Made by a program: the position numbers and the translations under genes. A stretch of 64,000 nucleotides of DNA from Acutalibacter sp. 1XD8-33 (GTDB lineage: Bacteria; Bacillota; Clostridia; Oscillospirales; Acutalibacteraceae), in contig NZ_RAZF01000001.1 of assembly GCF_003612555.1 (NCBI RefSeq), forward strand, positions 248,001-312,000. The letters run 5' to 3'. The notes below the pieces were generated by a model, which made no database searches, was not told the DNA's origin, and saw only the letters and a program-made list of their open reading frames with translations. The number at the start of each line of letters is the position of its first letter. Position 1 is the first letter of the stretch. Of the stretch, positions 1 to 8,816 are shown piece by piece.

Positions 1-551
1 TAGACACGTTGAGCGGCGTGAAATATTGTGATATTATTGAGCAAGACGGCGAGGCCGGGGCGGTGACGGTGGATATGGGCCAAGCGGAGCTGGAGCCGGG
101 GAAGATCCCGGTGAACCTGCCGGGAGAGAGCGTCATCGGCCGGCGGGTCTCTGTGGCTGGGGGCGAGTACGCTGTCACCTGCGTGTCCATGGGCAATCCC
201 CACTGCGTGGTGTTCGGCGGCGATCCCATGGAGCTGGACCTGGAGGAGCTGGGCCCGAAATTTGAGAACGACCCCCTGTTCCCGGACCGGGTGAACACGG
301 AGTTTATCCAGGTGCTGGACAGCCATACCCTCTCCATGCGGGTGTGGGAGCGGGGCAGCGGCGAGACCATGGCCTGCGGCACCGGGGCCTGCGCGGCGGC
401 GGTGGCGGCCTGCCTGAACGGCTTCTGCTGGGTCGGGGAGGACATCACCGTGAAGCTGCGGGGCGGGGACCTTGTGATCAACTACACGCCGGAGCGGGTG
501 ACCATGACCGGCGAGGCGGTGCGGGTGTTCGACGGCGCGGTGGAGGCGTAG
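1..551 (+). CDS. dapF: diaminopimelate epimerase, 3' part (5' end outside window)
   Basis: Interconverts LL- and meso-diaminopimelate in the cytoplasm, feeding lysine and peptidoglycan synthesis. The reading frame is open from base 3, so only about the last 183 of some 275 residues are present. Visible signatures are GNPHCVVF and the block around ERGSGETMACGTGA, whose Cys (codon at 375-377) is the second catalytic cysteine of the family. The first catalytic Cys lies upstream of the window. The TTG at 9 is an internal Leu codon, not a start. dapL, the other step of this pathway branch, lies downstream at 2818, separated by pyrG and a repeat-filled gap. Confidence 0.93.
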   Translation, partial: DTLSGVKYCDIIEQDGEAGAVTVDMGQAELEPGKIPVNLPGESVIGRRVSVAGGEYAVTCVSMGNPHCVVFGGDPMELDLEELGPKFENDPLFPDRVNTEFIQVLDSHTLSMRVWERGSGETMACGTGACAAAVAACLNGFCWVGEDITVKLRGGDLVINYTPERVTMTGEAVRVFDGAVEA

Positions 552-561
552 ACTCTCGCCA

Positions 562-670
562 GCCCGCCCGCGTTTGCGCTTCGCGCAAACGGCCGGACCA
601 GTGCCGGGGGGCGAGGCCCCCGGTACTGGCAGCGGCGATTCGTCCCCGAGGGGGACGAATCCGGGCGGGT
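562..670. repeat. cloverleaf-like element: outer stem enclosing three hairpins
   Basis: Between dapF and pyrG a 9-bp outer stem (562-570 with 662-670, one G-U) encloses three hairpins: 571-591 (8-bp stem or better), 598-629 (13-bp stem with one wobble) and 637-661 (near-perfect 25-bp hairpin). Hairpins one and three abut the outer stem with no unpaired bases, giving a four-way junction. It encodes nothing convincing. The same plan with other sequences recurs at 8497-8584 and 40541-40645. It could also act as a terminator for dapF, but there is no U-run. Confidence 0.75.
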
Positions 671-733
671 GGGCCACGGCGCCGTACCCATAGCAGCATA
701 CCGGCAGGACAAAAATTTTGAGGGAGATAAAAA

Positions 734-2350
734 ATGGCAAAGTATATTTTCGTCACAGGCGGAGTGGTCTCCGGCCTGGGCAAGGGCATCACGGCGGCGT
801 CTTTGGGGCGGCTGCTGAAATCCAGGGGGCTGAAGGTGGCGGCCCAGAAGCTGGACCCCTACATCAATGTGGACCCGGGCACCATGAGCCCCTACCAGCA
901 CGGGGAGGTCTACGTCACGGAGGACGGCCTGGAGACGGACCTGGACCTGGGCCATTACGAGCGGTTCATCGACGAGGACCTGAACAAGTTCTCCAACCTG
1001 ACCACCGGCAAGGTCTACTGGAACGTGCTGAACAAGGAGCGCCGGGGGGAGTATCTGGGGGAGACCATCCAGGTGATTCCCCACATCACCACAGAGATCA
1101 AGAGTTTTATCTACAGCGTGGGAAGCAAAAGCAACGCGGACATTGTCATCACGGAGATCGGTGGCACGGCGGGCGATATTGAGAGCCAGCCATTCCTGGA
1201 GGCCATCCGCCAGGTGAGCCAGGAGGTGGGGCCGGGGAACTCCCTGTTTATCCATGTGACCCTGGTGCCCTATCTCAAGAGCTCCGGCGAACACAAATCC
1301 AAGCCCACCCAGCACTCGGTGAAAGAGCTGCAGAGCATGGGCATCAAGCCGGACATTATTGTTCTGCGCACGGATGTGCCTATCGACGACCCTAGTATCT
1401 TCCAGAAAATCGCCCTGTTCTGTAATGTGCGCCCAGACTGCGTCATTGAAAACCTGACCATTCCCGTACTTTACGAGGCGCCCATCATGCTGGAAAAGAG
1501 CAGGTTCTCGGACATCGTCTGCCGGGAGCTGGCTCTCAGCACTCCTGAGCCGGATATGACCGAATGGCTGGAGATGGTGGACAAGATCAGGAGCCGAAAG
1601 AAAATGGTGCGTATTGCCCTGGTGGGCAAATATGTGAAGCTCCATGACGCTTACCTCTCTGTGATGGAGGCCTTGCGCCATGCCGGGTATGACCACGGCG
1701 CCAAGGTTGAGATCGACTGGGTGGATTCTGAAAATCTGGACGAGGAGAACATCCAGACCCGCCTGGGGGACTGCCACGGCATCATCATTCCCGGGGGCTT
1801 CGGCAGCCGGGGCATCGAGGGCATGGTGCTGGCGGCCCGGTTCGCCAGAGAGCGGGATATCCCCTATCTGGGCATCTGCCTGGGAATGCAGGTGGCGGTG
1901 ATTGAGTTCTGCCGGAACGTCTGCGGCATCGGGGACGCCAATTCCGGCGAGTTTGACGAGTACGGCCTGCACAAGGTCATTGACTTTATGCCCGACCAGA
2001 ACAAGGACATCAACAAGGGGGGCACCCTGCGCCTGGGCAGCTATCCCTGCCAGATCGTCCCCGGCACCAGAATGGCGGAGTGCTACGGCCAGGAGCTGAT
2101 CCAGGAGCGCCACCGGCACCGGTATGAGTTCAACAACGACTATCGAGAGACGGTGGAAGAGCATGGCATGAAGATCAGCGGGACCTCTCCGGACGGGCGC
2201 ATTGTGGAGACAGTGGAGCTGCCAGAGAGGCGGTTCTTCGTGGCGGGACAGTTCCACCCGGAGTTCAAGTCCCGGCCCAACCGGGCCCATCCCCTCTTCA
2301 AGGGCTTTGTGGGCGCGGCGGTGCAGTACGCCGAGGAGAAGAACGGCTGA
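734..2350 (+). CDS. pyrG: CTP synthase
   Basis: Converts UTP to CTP using ATP and glutamine-derived ammonia, the last step of pyrimidine nucleotide synthesis. The 538 residues match the usual length of about 540. The N-terminal synthetase domain starts [16 protein letters not shown] with its P-loop. The C-terminal class I glutamine amidotransferase domain has the nucleophile Cys in GICLGMQ and the catalytic His-x-Glu in FHPEF. The ATG follows an AGGGAG ribosome site. It stands alone between two repeat-rich gaps. A 602-residue antisense frame over it is a shadow. Confidence 0.97.
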   Translation: MAKYIFVTGGVVSGLGKGITAASLGRLLKSRGLKVAAQKLDPYINVDPGTMSPYQHGEVYVTEDGLETDLDLGHYERFIDEDLNKFSNLTTGKVYWNVLNKERRGEYLGETIQVIPHITTEIKSFIYSVGSKSNADIVITEIGGTAGDIESQPFLEAIRQVSQEVGPGNSLFIHVTLVPYLKSSGEHKSKPTQHSVKELQSMGIKPDIIVLRTDVPIDDPSIFQKIALFCNVRPDCVIENLTIPVLYEAPIMLEKSRFSDIVCRELALSTPEPDMTEWLEMVDKIRSRKKMVRIALVGKYVKLHDAYLSVMEALRHAGYDHGAKVEIDWVDSENLDEENIQTRLGDCHGIIIPGGFGSRGIEGMVLAARFARERDIPYLGICLGMQVAVIEFCRNVCGIGDANSGEFDEYGLHKVIDFMPDQNKDINKGGTLRLGSYPCQIVPGTRMAECYGQELIQERHRHRYEFNNDYRETVEEHGMKISGTSPDGRIVETVELPERRFFVAGQFHPEFKSRPNRAHPLFKGFVGAAVQYAEEKNG

Positions 2351-2817
2351 GAACCGGGAATGGCACGTTTTGGCCTCCGGTGGCCGGGGGCTCTGCCCCC
2401 CCCCCCCGTTCCCCGCAACCTTTGAAAAGGTTGACGAAACTTTTACCCACTCCTCGCTTTGCTCGTCGTGAACGTCTTACGGAACAACACCGACCGGTCC
2501 AGCCAGTCTTAAGCTGGCGCGGGTGTGGGGTGAGCGTTCTGCCGGATACTTGGCAAAGCCAAGTATTGCAGACAACGCCGCGAACCGACCGAATCGGCAG
2601 GTGAGACAGGCCCCTGGCCAGCTGAGAGCGCCCGCACCCAGCTTGGCAGAGTTTTACGAAGCAAAACGGAAAGATAGACCGAGCGGCGCGAGCGTCTATC
2701 TTTTTGACACCACCGCGAAACCCAGCCTGCTCATTTCGCCTCACTTGGCGCGGTGTGCCGAAGGCCTTCCATTACTATAATATTTTCTCGCAAGAACCGA
2801 CTGAAAGGATGATACCA
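2351..2817. repeat. intergenic repeat mosaic between pyrG and dapL
   Basis: No gene is supported in these 467 bases. The stretch 2424-2475 is a copy, in reverse orientation, of the motif built on GACGAACGAAGTGAGGAGT. Bases 2521-2607 carry the motif ending in CGAACCGACCGAATCGGCAG, with an internal hairpin around ACTTGGCAAAGCCAAGT. Bases 2670-2705 form a 10-bp stem (AAAGATAGAC/GTCTATCTTT) followed by T residues, which could terminate transcription before dapL. The same modules recur in most other gaps of the window. Confidence 0.7.
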
Positions 2818-3993
2818 ATGAAACTCAACGGCAATTTCCAGAATCTGGAGCAGAGCTATCTCTTCGTCACCATCGCGAAGAAGGTGAACGAGTACACCGC
2901 CGCCCACCCGGAGAACAACCTGATCCGCATGGGCATCGGCGACGTGACCCTGCCCCTGGCCCCCGTGGTCATCCAGGCCATGCACAAAGCCACAGACGAG
3001 ATGGCAAAAAAGGAGACCTTCCGGGGCTACTCCCCGGACAGTTCCGGCTACCCCTTCCTGCGGGAGGCCATCGCCGGGTACTACCAGAGCCTGGGGGTAA
3101 GCGTGGAGCCCGGGGAGGTCTTTGTGGGAGACGGCGCCAAGAGCGACGTGGGCAACATTGTGGACATCTTCGACAATGCCAACACCATTCTGGTGCCGGA
3201 TCCGGTGTACCCGGTGTATGTGGATACCAATGTGATGGCCGGGCGGAAGATCGCCTACGCGGACGCCAACATGGAAAACGGCTTCCTGCCTATGCCAGAG
3301 GCCGGCCAGTCTGCAGACATCGTCTATATCTGCTCCCCCAACAACCCCACTGGCGCGGTGTATAACCGGGACCAGTTGCAGGCCTGGGTGGACTACGCCC
3401 TGGAGCGGGAGGCGGTCATCCTGTTCGACGCGGCCTACGAGAGCTTCGTGTCCCCCGGCCTGCCCAGAAGCATTTTCGAGATTCCCGGTGCGGAGCGCTG
3501 CGCCATCGAGTTCTGCTCCCTCTCCAAGACGGCGGGCTTTACCGGGATGCGCTGCGGCTACACGGTGATCAAGAAGGAGCTGGCCTTTGAGGGCGTGTCC
3601 GTGGCCAAGCTGTGGGAGCGCCGCCAGGGCAGCAAGTTCAACGGCGTGAACTACGTGACCCAGCGGGCGGCGGAGGCCGTGTTCAGCCCGGAGGGCATCC
3701 GCCAGACCCAGGAGGCCGTGGCCTACTACAAGGGCAACGCCCAGGTGATGGTGCAGGCCATGCGGGACATGGGGCTGTGGTTCACCGGCGGGGAGAACTC
3801 CCCCTATGTGTGGTTCCAGTGCCCGGAGGGCAAAAGCGGCTGGGAGTACTTCGACTACCTCTTGAACGAGAAGGAGATCGTGGGCACCCCCGGCGAGGGC
3901 TTCGGCAAAAACGGCGGGGGCTGCATGCGGCTCTCCGCCTTCGGGGACACGGAGAAGACCAAGGAGGCTATGGAGCGGATCAAGAGGGGGTAA
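2818..3993 (+). CDS. dapL: LL-diaminopimelate aminotransferase
   Basis: PLP enzyme making LL-diaminopimelate directly from tetrahydrodipicolinate, bypassing the acylated DAP routes. Its product is the substrate of DapF encoded upstream. The 391 residues fit the family (about 390-410). Visible motifs: RGYSPDSSGYPFLREAI, CSPNNPTG, and SLSKTAGFTGMRCGY with the PLP-binding Lys. The ATG at 2818 is chosen because GAAAGGA lies about 9 bases before it; the longer open frame from 2704 runs back into the repeat. The next gene starts 4 bases after the stop, so the two are probably co-transcribed. Confidence 0.95.
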   Translation: MKLNGNFQNLEQSYLFVTIAKKVNEYTAAHPENNLIRMGIGDVTLPLAPVVIQAMHKATDEMAKKETFRGYSPDSSGYPFLREAIAGYYQSLGVSVEPGEVFVGDGAKSDVGNIVDIFDNANTILVPDPVYPVYVDTNVMAGRKIAYADANMENGFLPMPEAGQSADIVYICSPNNPTGAVYNRDQLQAWVDYALEREAVILFDAAYESFVSPGLPRSIFEIPGAERCAIEFCSLSKTAGFTGMRCGYTVIKKELAFEGVSVAKLWERRQGSKFNGVNYVTQRAAEAVFSPEGIRQTQEAVAYYKGNAQVMVQAMRDMGLWFTGGENSPYVWFQCPEGKSGWEYFDYLLNEKEIVGTPGEGFGKNGGGCMRLSAFGDTEKTKEAMERIKRG

Positions 3994-3997
3994 ACGC

Positions 3998-4387
3998 ATG
4001 GAGACATGGCGGAAAATGTATCAGGCCGCAAAGGCCGTGCAGAATGACAGAAGGATATCGGACTATGTGGAGGCGGGGGGAGTTGCCGCCGCGATCCTGT
4101 CGGCCTCCGGGAAGATTTACACCGGGGTGTGCATTGATACCTGCGCCAGCCTGGGCATCTGCGCCGAGCGAAACGCCATCTTCCATATGATTACCAATGG
4201 CGAGCAGGAGATCAGGCGGATTCTGGCTATCATGCCGGACGGCAGGGTGGGGGCCCCCTGCGGCGCGTGCCGAGAGCTGATGGCCCAGCTCATGCCGGAC
4301 AGCTACGGGGACATCCAGGTGCTCATGGACTGGGAGGGCCAGCGGTCCGTCACCCTGGCTGAGCTGACCCCCGAGTGGTGGATCTGA
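3998..4387 (+). CDS. cytidine deaminase-family zinc hydrolase
   Basis: A 129-residue protein with the zinc-binding and catalytic pair of the cytidine deaminase fold: ICAERNAI (Cys-Ala-Glu, with Glu as proton shuttle) and PCGACREL. It ends in a short Trp-rich tail. The substrate-recognition part before CAE (CIDTCASLG) differs from the NVENASYG seen in classical cytidine deaminases, so the base or nucleoside acted on is uncertain. The blasticidin deaminase-like branch is an alternative. It sits 4 bases after dapL and 1 base before the isomerase gene, inside one transcription unit. Confidence 0.8.
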   Translation: METWRKMYQAAKAVQNDRRISDYVEAGGVAAAILSASGKIYTGVCIDTCASLGICAERNAIFHMITNGEQEIRRILAIMPDGRVGAPCGACRELMAQLMPDSYGDIQVLMDWEGQRSVTLAELTPEWWI

Positions 4388-4388
4388 T

Positions 4389-5162
4389 ATGCTCTGCATC
4401 TACAACGCCTTTGGCTATGAATGGGACTGGCAGGACCGCTACCGGCTCATCAAAGAGGCGGGCTTTGAGGGCGTGATGCTCTGGTGGAGCGACGGCTTTG
4501 GCCGGGGCCCCGGATACCGCCAGGATGTGGACCGGGCCCGGAAGGCCGGGCTGATGGTGGAAAATCTCCACGCGCCGGTGCGGGGGCAGGACGACCTCTC
4601 CCTGGACAATCAGGCGGGGGAGGCCCTGCTGGAATGCCATCTGGGCTGCGTCAGGGACTGCGCCCAGTATCAGGTCCCGGTGGTGGTGGTCCATCTGCCC
4701 AAGGACCGGTTCCCCCTCAGCGGCCTTGGCATGGACCGGCTCAAGGGAATCGTAGAGCTGGCGGAGCGGCTGGGGGTACGGGTCGCCTTTGAAAATATCT
4801 TCAACACGAGGAATCTGGCCCGGGCCCTCAGAGAGATTCCCAGCGAGCGGGCAGGGTTCTGCTATGACAGCTGCCACCACGCCAACGACCCGGAGGCCCC
4901 CGACCTCCTGGAACAATACGGGAACCGGCTGATGGCCCTGCACCTCCACGACAACGGCGGGGAGAGGGGCCAGCACCAGCTGCCCTTTGACGGCCGGATT
5001 GACTGGCCGGGGGTGATGGGGAAGATCGCCGCCGCGGGCTATTCCGGCCCCACCTCCCTGGAGCCCATGAACTGGGGGTACGAGAGCCTGGGCCTGGAGG
5101 AATTTCTCCGCCGGGCCTGTGAGAAAGGGAAAGAACTGGAAACGCTGAGATTTGGAAAGTAG
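4389..5162 (+). CDS. sugar phosphate isomerase/epimerase family TIM-barrel protein
   Basis: A 257-residue protein of the AP endonuclease 2 / xylose isomerase-like TIM-barrel superfamily. Likely metal ligands are the Glu in AFENI, the Asp and His residues in CYDSCHH, the His in LHLHDN and the Glu in TSLEPMN. Such enzymes isomerise or epimerise small sugars or keto acids; the substrate cannot be read from sequence. The ATG starts 1 base after the deaminase stop and glpK begins 12 bases after its end, which suggests a small catabolic operon. A decayed relative lies at about 30377-30840. Confidence 0.85.
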   Translation: MLCIYNAFGYEWDWQDRYRLIKEAGFEGVMLWWSDGFGRGPGYRQDVDRARKAGLMVENLHAPVRGQDDLSLDNQAGEALLECHLGCVRDCAQYQVPVVVVHLPKDRFPLSGLGMDRLKGIVELAERLGVRVAFENIFNTRNLARALREIPSERAGFCYDSCHHANDPEAPDLLEQYGNRLMALHLHDNGGERGQHQLPFDGRIDWPGVMGKIAAAGYSGPTSLEPMNWGYESLGLEEFLRRACEKGKELETLRFGK

Positions 5163-5174
5163 CAGGTGAAAGCT

Positions 5175-6677
5175 ATGACAGTGGGCAAGTACATCCTCTC
5201 TATCGACCAGGGCACCACCAGCTCCCGGGCGGTGCTCTTCGACGCCCTGGGGGGCGTGGCCGGCATGGGGCAGAAGGAGTTCCGGCAGATCTATCCCCAG
5301 CCGGGCTATGTGGAGCACGACGCGGTGCAGATCCTCCAGACTACCCTCTACGCCATGCGCCAGGCGGTGCAGAGCGCCGGGGTGACCGCCGGGGACATCG
5401 CGGCCATCAGCATCACAAACCAGCGGGAGACCACCGTGGCCTGGGACGCGGACACGGGCATCCCCATCTGCAACGCCATTGTGTGGCAGTGCCGTCGCAC
5501 GGCCCCCCAGTGCGAGGAGCTGGCCGCCCTGGGCATGGGGGACTACATAAAAGAGACTACCGGGCTGCTCATCGACCCCTATTTCTCCGGCACCAAGATG
5601 AAGTGGATTTTGGACCACGTGCCCGCCGCCCGGGAGCTGGCGAAAAAAGGCCGCCTGCGCCTGGGCACCATCGACTGCTGGCTCTGCTATTCCCTCACCG
5701 AGGGCCGGGCCTTTGTGACGGACGTGTCCAACGCCTCCCGGACCATGCTCATGGACCTGCGCATCCAGCGTTGGGACCCCACGCTGCTCAAGGAGCTGGG
5801 GATTCCCGAGAGCGCCCTGCCGGAGATCGTGGAGAGCGGACAGGTGGTGGGCATGTGCGGCGGGGATGTGCTGGGCCGGGAGATCCCCATCGCGGCCATG
5901 GCCGGGGACCAGCACGCGGCGCTGTTCGGCCAGTGCTGCTTTGAAAAAGGCATGGCGAAGAACACCTACGGCACCGGCTGCTTCGTGCTGATGAACACCG
6001 GGGACCAGCCCGTGCGCTCCCAGAAGCTGCTGGCCACCGTGGCCTGGAAGCTGAACGGCAAAACCGTGTACGCCCTGGAGGGCAGCGCCTTCAACGCGGG
6101 CTCGGCCATCCAGTGGCTGCGGGACGAGCTGGAGATCATCAAAACGCCCCAGGAGGCGGACGCCCTGGCCGAGACGGTGGAGGATACCGGCGGGGTGAGC
6201 TTTGTCCCGGCCTTTACGGGCCTGGGGGCCCCCTACTGGGACATGTACGCCAGGGGGGCGCTGCTGGGGATCACCCGGGGGACCCGGCGGGCCCATCTCT
6301 GCCGGGCGGTGCTGGAGAGCATCGCCCTGGAGAGCTACGATCTGGTAAAGGCCATGGAGGCGGAGGCTCAGGCGGCCATGGTGGAGCTCCGGGTGGACGG
6401 CGGGGCCTCCCGCAGCCGGTTCCTGATGCAGTATCAGGCGGACGTGCTGGACCGCACGGTGCGCCGCCCGGCCTGCCTGGAGACCACCGCTCTGGGCTCG
6501 GCCATGATGGCGGGGCTCACCGTGGGCCTGTGGCGGGACCAGAAGGAGCTCTCGGCCCTGTGGCGGGAGGATCAGGCCTTCGGGCCCGGCTACTCCCCAG
6601 AGCGCCGGGAGCGGGACATCGCCCGGTGGCACAGGGCGGTGGAGAAGAGCATGGGCTGGGAAAGCCCCCAGACCTGA
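5175..6677 (+). CDS. glpK: glycerol kinase
   Basis: Phosphorylates glycerol with ATP to glycerol 3-phosphate in the cytoplasm. The 500 residues match the family length. Motifs of the FGGY kinase fold: SIDQGTTSSRAVLFD at the N-terminus, TNQRETT, AGDQHAALFGQ and TYGTGCF. The ATG at 5175 is preferred because AGGTGA sits 5 bases before it; a GTG at 5166 is in frame but overlaps that site. No glpF or glpD is adjacent, so the link with the preceding isomerase is positional only. Confidence 0.95.
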   Translation: MTVGKYILSIDQGTTSSRAVLFDALGGVAGMGQKEFRQIYPQPGYVEHDAVQILQTTLYAMRQAVQSAGVTAGDIAAISITNQRETTVAWDADTGIPICNAIVWQCRRTAPQCEELAALGMGDYIKETTGLLIDPYFSGTKMKWILDHVPAARELAKKGRLRLGTIDCWLCYSLTEGRAFVTDVSNASRTMLMDLRIQRWDPTLLKELGIPESALPEIVESGQVVGMCGGDVLGREIPIAAMAGDQHAALFGQCCFEKGMAKNTYGTGCFVLMNTGDQPVRSQKLLATVAWKLNGKTVYALEGSAFNAGSAIQWLRDELEIIKTPQEADALAETVEDTGGVSFVPAFTGLGAPYWDMYARGALLGITRGTRRAHLCRAVLESIALESYDLVKAMEAEAQAAMVELRVDGGASRSRFLMQYQADVLDRTVRRPACLETTALGSAMMAGLTVGLWRDQKELSALWREDQAFGPGYSPERRERDIARWHRAVEKSMGWESPQT

Positions 6678-6684
6678 CGCAAAA

Positions 6685-6716
6685 GAGAGACGGCTTCCCG
6701 GCCGCCTCTCTTTCCT
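6685..6716 (+). terminator. probable intrinsic terminator after glpK
   Basis: A GC-rich stem of about 10 bp with one mismatch (GAGAGACGGC against GCCGCCTCTC, 6685-6710) is followed by TTTCCT. It lies just after the glpK stop and before the regulator gene. Confidence 0.6.
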
Positions 6717-6774
6717 GTTGGGCTGGTGAGGGGCCCGTGTCCCAAAACAAATCAACCCAAAGGAGGAAGAGACC

Positions 6775-7491
6775 GTGCGCATTGTGTTCTGCGACGACGA
6801 CCCGGTGGTCCTGGTCCAGTTGGAGGAATACCTGCGGGAGTATTTTTCCCGGAATGGACTGAACCAGCCGGAATACGCCGCCTATACCAGCGGGGAGGAG
6901 CTGCTGGCCCGGGAGGAACGGCTGGAGATCGCCTTTCTGGATGTGGAGATGCCGGGCATGAGCGGCATCCAGCTGGGGGCCCGCCTCCAGGAGCAGAACC
7001 CCTATGCAAAGATCTTCATCGTCACCTCCTATGTGGACTACCTGGACGAGGCCATGAAGTTCCATGTGTTCCGGTATCTCTCCAAGCCCCTGGACAAGGA
7101 CCGCTTGTTCCGAAACCTGAAGGATGCCCTGTACCAGCTCAGCGTGGATACAAAACCGGTTCTCATTGAGGCTGCGGGAGAGTCCGTCACCCGGCACGCC
7201 GACGAGATCGTCATGGTGGAGGCCATGGGGCGCAGAGTCACGATTCGGGTGGTGGACCGGATTTATGAATGCGCCCAGCCCATGCGGTATTGGGAGAAAT
7301 TGTTGGAGATTGGCAGCTTTTATCAGACCCACCGCAGTTTCATCATCAATATGAAATATGTGCGGTCTTTTTCTCCCACGATGATCACCCTTCTGGCCCC
7401 GGACGGCAGGGAGTACCCGGCCTATCTGGCCCGGCGGCGGTATCAGAGCTTCAAAAATGCCTATATTCTGTATGTGGAGGCGATGCGGTAA
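6775..7491 (+). CDS. LytTR-family response regulator
   Basis: A 238-residue AgrA/LytR-type regulator. The receiver domain covers about residues 1-120, with acidic CDDD near the start, phospho-accepting Asp56 in FLDVEMPG and a conserved Lys in YLSKPLDK. The C-terminal LytTR DNA-binding domain (about 140-238) has the typical THRSFIIN block. The GTG start follows AAAGGAGG. Its stop overlaps the start of the kinase gene (TAATG), so the pair is translationally coupled. A plausible target is the downstream glycosyltransferase/exporter cluster. Confidence 0.93.
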   Translation: MRIVFCDDDPVVLVQLEEYLREYFSRNGLNQPEYAAYTSGEELLAREERLEIAFLDVEMPGMSGIQLGARLQEQNPYAKIFIVTSYVDYLDEAMKFHVFRYLSKPLDKDRLFRNLKDALYQLSVDTKPVLIEAAGESVTRHADEIVMVEAMGRRVTIRVVDRIYECAQPMRYWEKLLEIGSFYQTHRSFIINMKYVRSFSPTMITLLAPDGREYPAYLARRRYQSFKNAYILYVEAMR

Positions 7492-8459
7492 TGAAAGAAA
7501 CCATCTCCCTGTTTCTGGGGTTTCTGCTTCTGGCCCTGGGCGGTAAGAGCCTCTATCGGTTTTACCGGAAAATCTGCGGGAGCCTGGCCAAAGCCGGGGG
7601 CGTCTCTCAAGATCCCGGCCCGGCGGCGCTGACCCTTACCGGATTTTCCCTGACTACTCTGTTTATCCTCCTGATTATGGCATATACGGCGTTCATTGTG
7701 GAGCAGCCCGTCAGCGTGGGGTCCATTCTGCTGGGCGGGGTGTTGATCCTGTTTTTTGACAACCTTCTGATCTTTGGGGGCTATCAGTATAACCTGTATC
7801 GGAATAGCGAGAACCTCTCCCACCAGCTGATCCGCCAGAAGCGCCGGGCCGAGGCCGGTTACTATAGCGCCCTGGAGGAGCAGTACGGCCGGCAGCGGGT
7901 GCTGATCCACGACATCCGCAAGCACCTGGAGGCCATCCGGGATCTGGCGGACCACGGCGCGGCGGAGGAGATTGCCCAATATGTGCGGGAGCTGGAGGCC
8001 TCTCCCGCTCTGCAAAACAAGGTGCGCATCTGCGGAAACCGGACCCTGGACGTGGTGCTGTGCCGGTATCGGGAGGTCTGCGAGAAGAAGGGGATCGGCT
8101 TTTCAGCGGATGTGCGGGACCAGTCTGTGGATTTCCTTCGGCCCAGCGACATGACCGCCCTATTCGGGAATCTGCTGGAAAACGCCGTGGAAGCGGCGGA
8201 GGGGGGAGAGAGGCCCTATCTGGAGCTGCTGGTGGACACCCGGCCGGGGGGCGCGGCGGTGATCTCCCTGGTGAACTCCTGCGCCGTCCCGCCCCAGGGG
8301 GACAGCCACCGGGGGTTCCAGTCCCGCAAGGCGGACCGGGAGCAGCACGGCCTGGGCTTGAAGAGTGTGGCGGACACGGTGCGGCGGTACGGCGGCGTTC
8401 TGCGCCAGTATTACGACCCGGAGACCAAGCTCTTCCATACAGTGGTGATGCTGAAATAG
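7491..8459 (+). CDS. GHKL sensor histidine kinase (AgrC-like)
   Basis: A 322-residue membrane kinase partnering the LytTR regulator. Hydrophobic segments at about residues 5-18, 48-70 and 76-98 give roughly three membrane passes, fewer than classical AgrC. A coiled linker leads to the phospho-acceptor His140 in LIHDIRKHLEAI. The GHKL ATPase domain shows LLENAVEAA (N box) and HGLGLKSV (G box). The start at 7491 shares its A with the previous stop. With only a small membrane part and no peptide gene nearby, its signal is unknown. Confidence 0.9.
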   Translation: MKETISLFLGFLLLALGGKSLYRFYRKICGSLAKAGGVSQDPGPAALTLTGFSLTTLFILLIMAYTAFIVEQPVSVGSILLGGVLILFFDNLLIFGGYQYNLYRNSENLSHQLIRQKRRAEAGYYSALEEQYGRQRVLIHDIRKHLEAIRDLADHGAAEEIAQYVRELEASPALQNKVRICGNRTLDVVLCRYREVCEKKGIGFSADVRDQSVDFLRPSDMTALFGNLLENAVEAAEGGERPYLELLVDTRPGGAAVISLVNSCAVPPQGDSHRGFQSRKADREQHGLGLKSVADTVRRYGGVLRQYYDPETKLFHTVVMLK

Positions 8460-8496
8460 ACATTGGCACATGACGCCAAGAATGGAGAAATGAGAT

Positions 8497-8584
8497 AGCG
8501 GAGTTTCGTCATGTATCATGACTTTTCGCCCCAGCCGTGAAACGGCTGTCTTTTGCTTCGCAAAAGTGCAACGAAAACTCTGCT
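8497..8584. repeat. cloverleaf-like element, three hairpins
   Basis: Three perfect hairpins stand in a row: 8508-8522 (GTCATG/CATGAC), 8532-8548 (CAGCCGT/ACGGCTG) and 8550-8566 (CTTTTGC/GCAAAAG). They are enclosed by an imperfect outer pairing of 8497-8507 with 8573-8584. This is the plan seen at 562-670 and 40541-40645 with unrelated stem sequences. The rest of the gap (8585-8800) holds a partial copy of the GGCGAGAC repeat near 8630 and no supported gene. Confidence 0.65.
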
Positions 8585-8816
8585 GGGCTGGGTGCGAAGC
8601 GCTCTTAGCTGACCGGTCCAGCAGGCGAGACAGCTCCAAGGTCTTATACCAAAACCGCGCGATTTTTGACCGTTCATGCAAAACCGGTTGTGCTTTTCTC
8701 TCTGGCTTGCTATACTTTTTTTGCGGCCCCCGGCAGAACCCGTTCCCAAAAGGCCGGGAAACCCCCGCCGGATTTGGATACAATCAAATCAAATTCAGGT
8801 AAAGGAGAGAATGCGC

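Noticed and set aside
562-670. tRNA-like cloverleaf
   Set aside because: 109 bases with over-long perfect arms, no T-loop sequence, no anticodon arm geometry and no CCA context.
482-2290. 602-residue antisense frame over pyrG
   Set aside because: High GC at the third codon position of pyrG opens the opposite frame; the translation has no family motifs and pyrG is certain.
4350-6782. 810-residue antisense frame over the isomerase and glpK
   Set aside because: Shadow of two well-supported genes; low-complexity His/Gly/Pro/Leu translation without motifs.
8518-8802. 94-residue frame as a possible peptide cargo for the ABC exporters
   Set aside because: Begins inside a cloverleaf repeat, has no ribosome site, and no leader or core pattern is visible.
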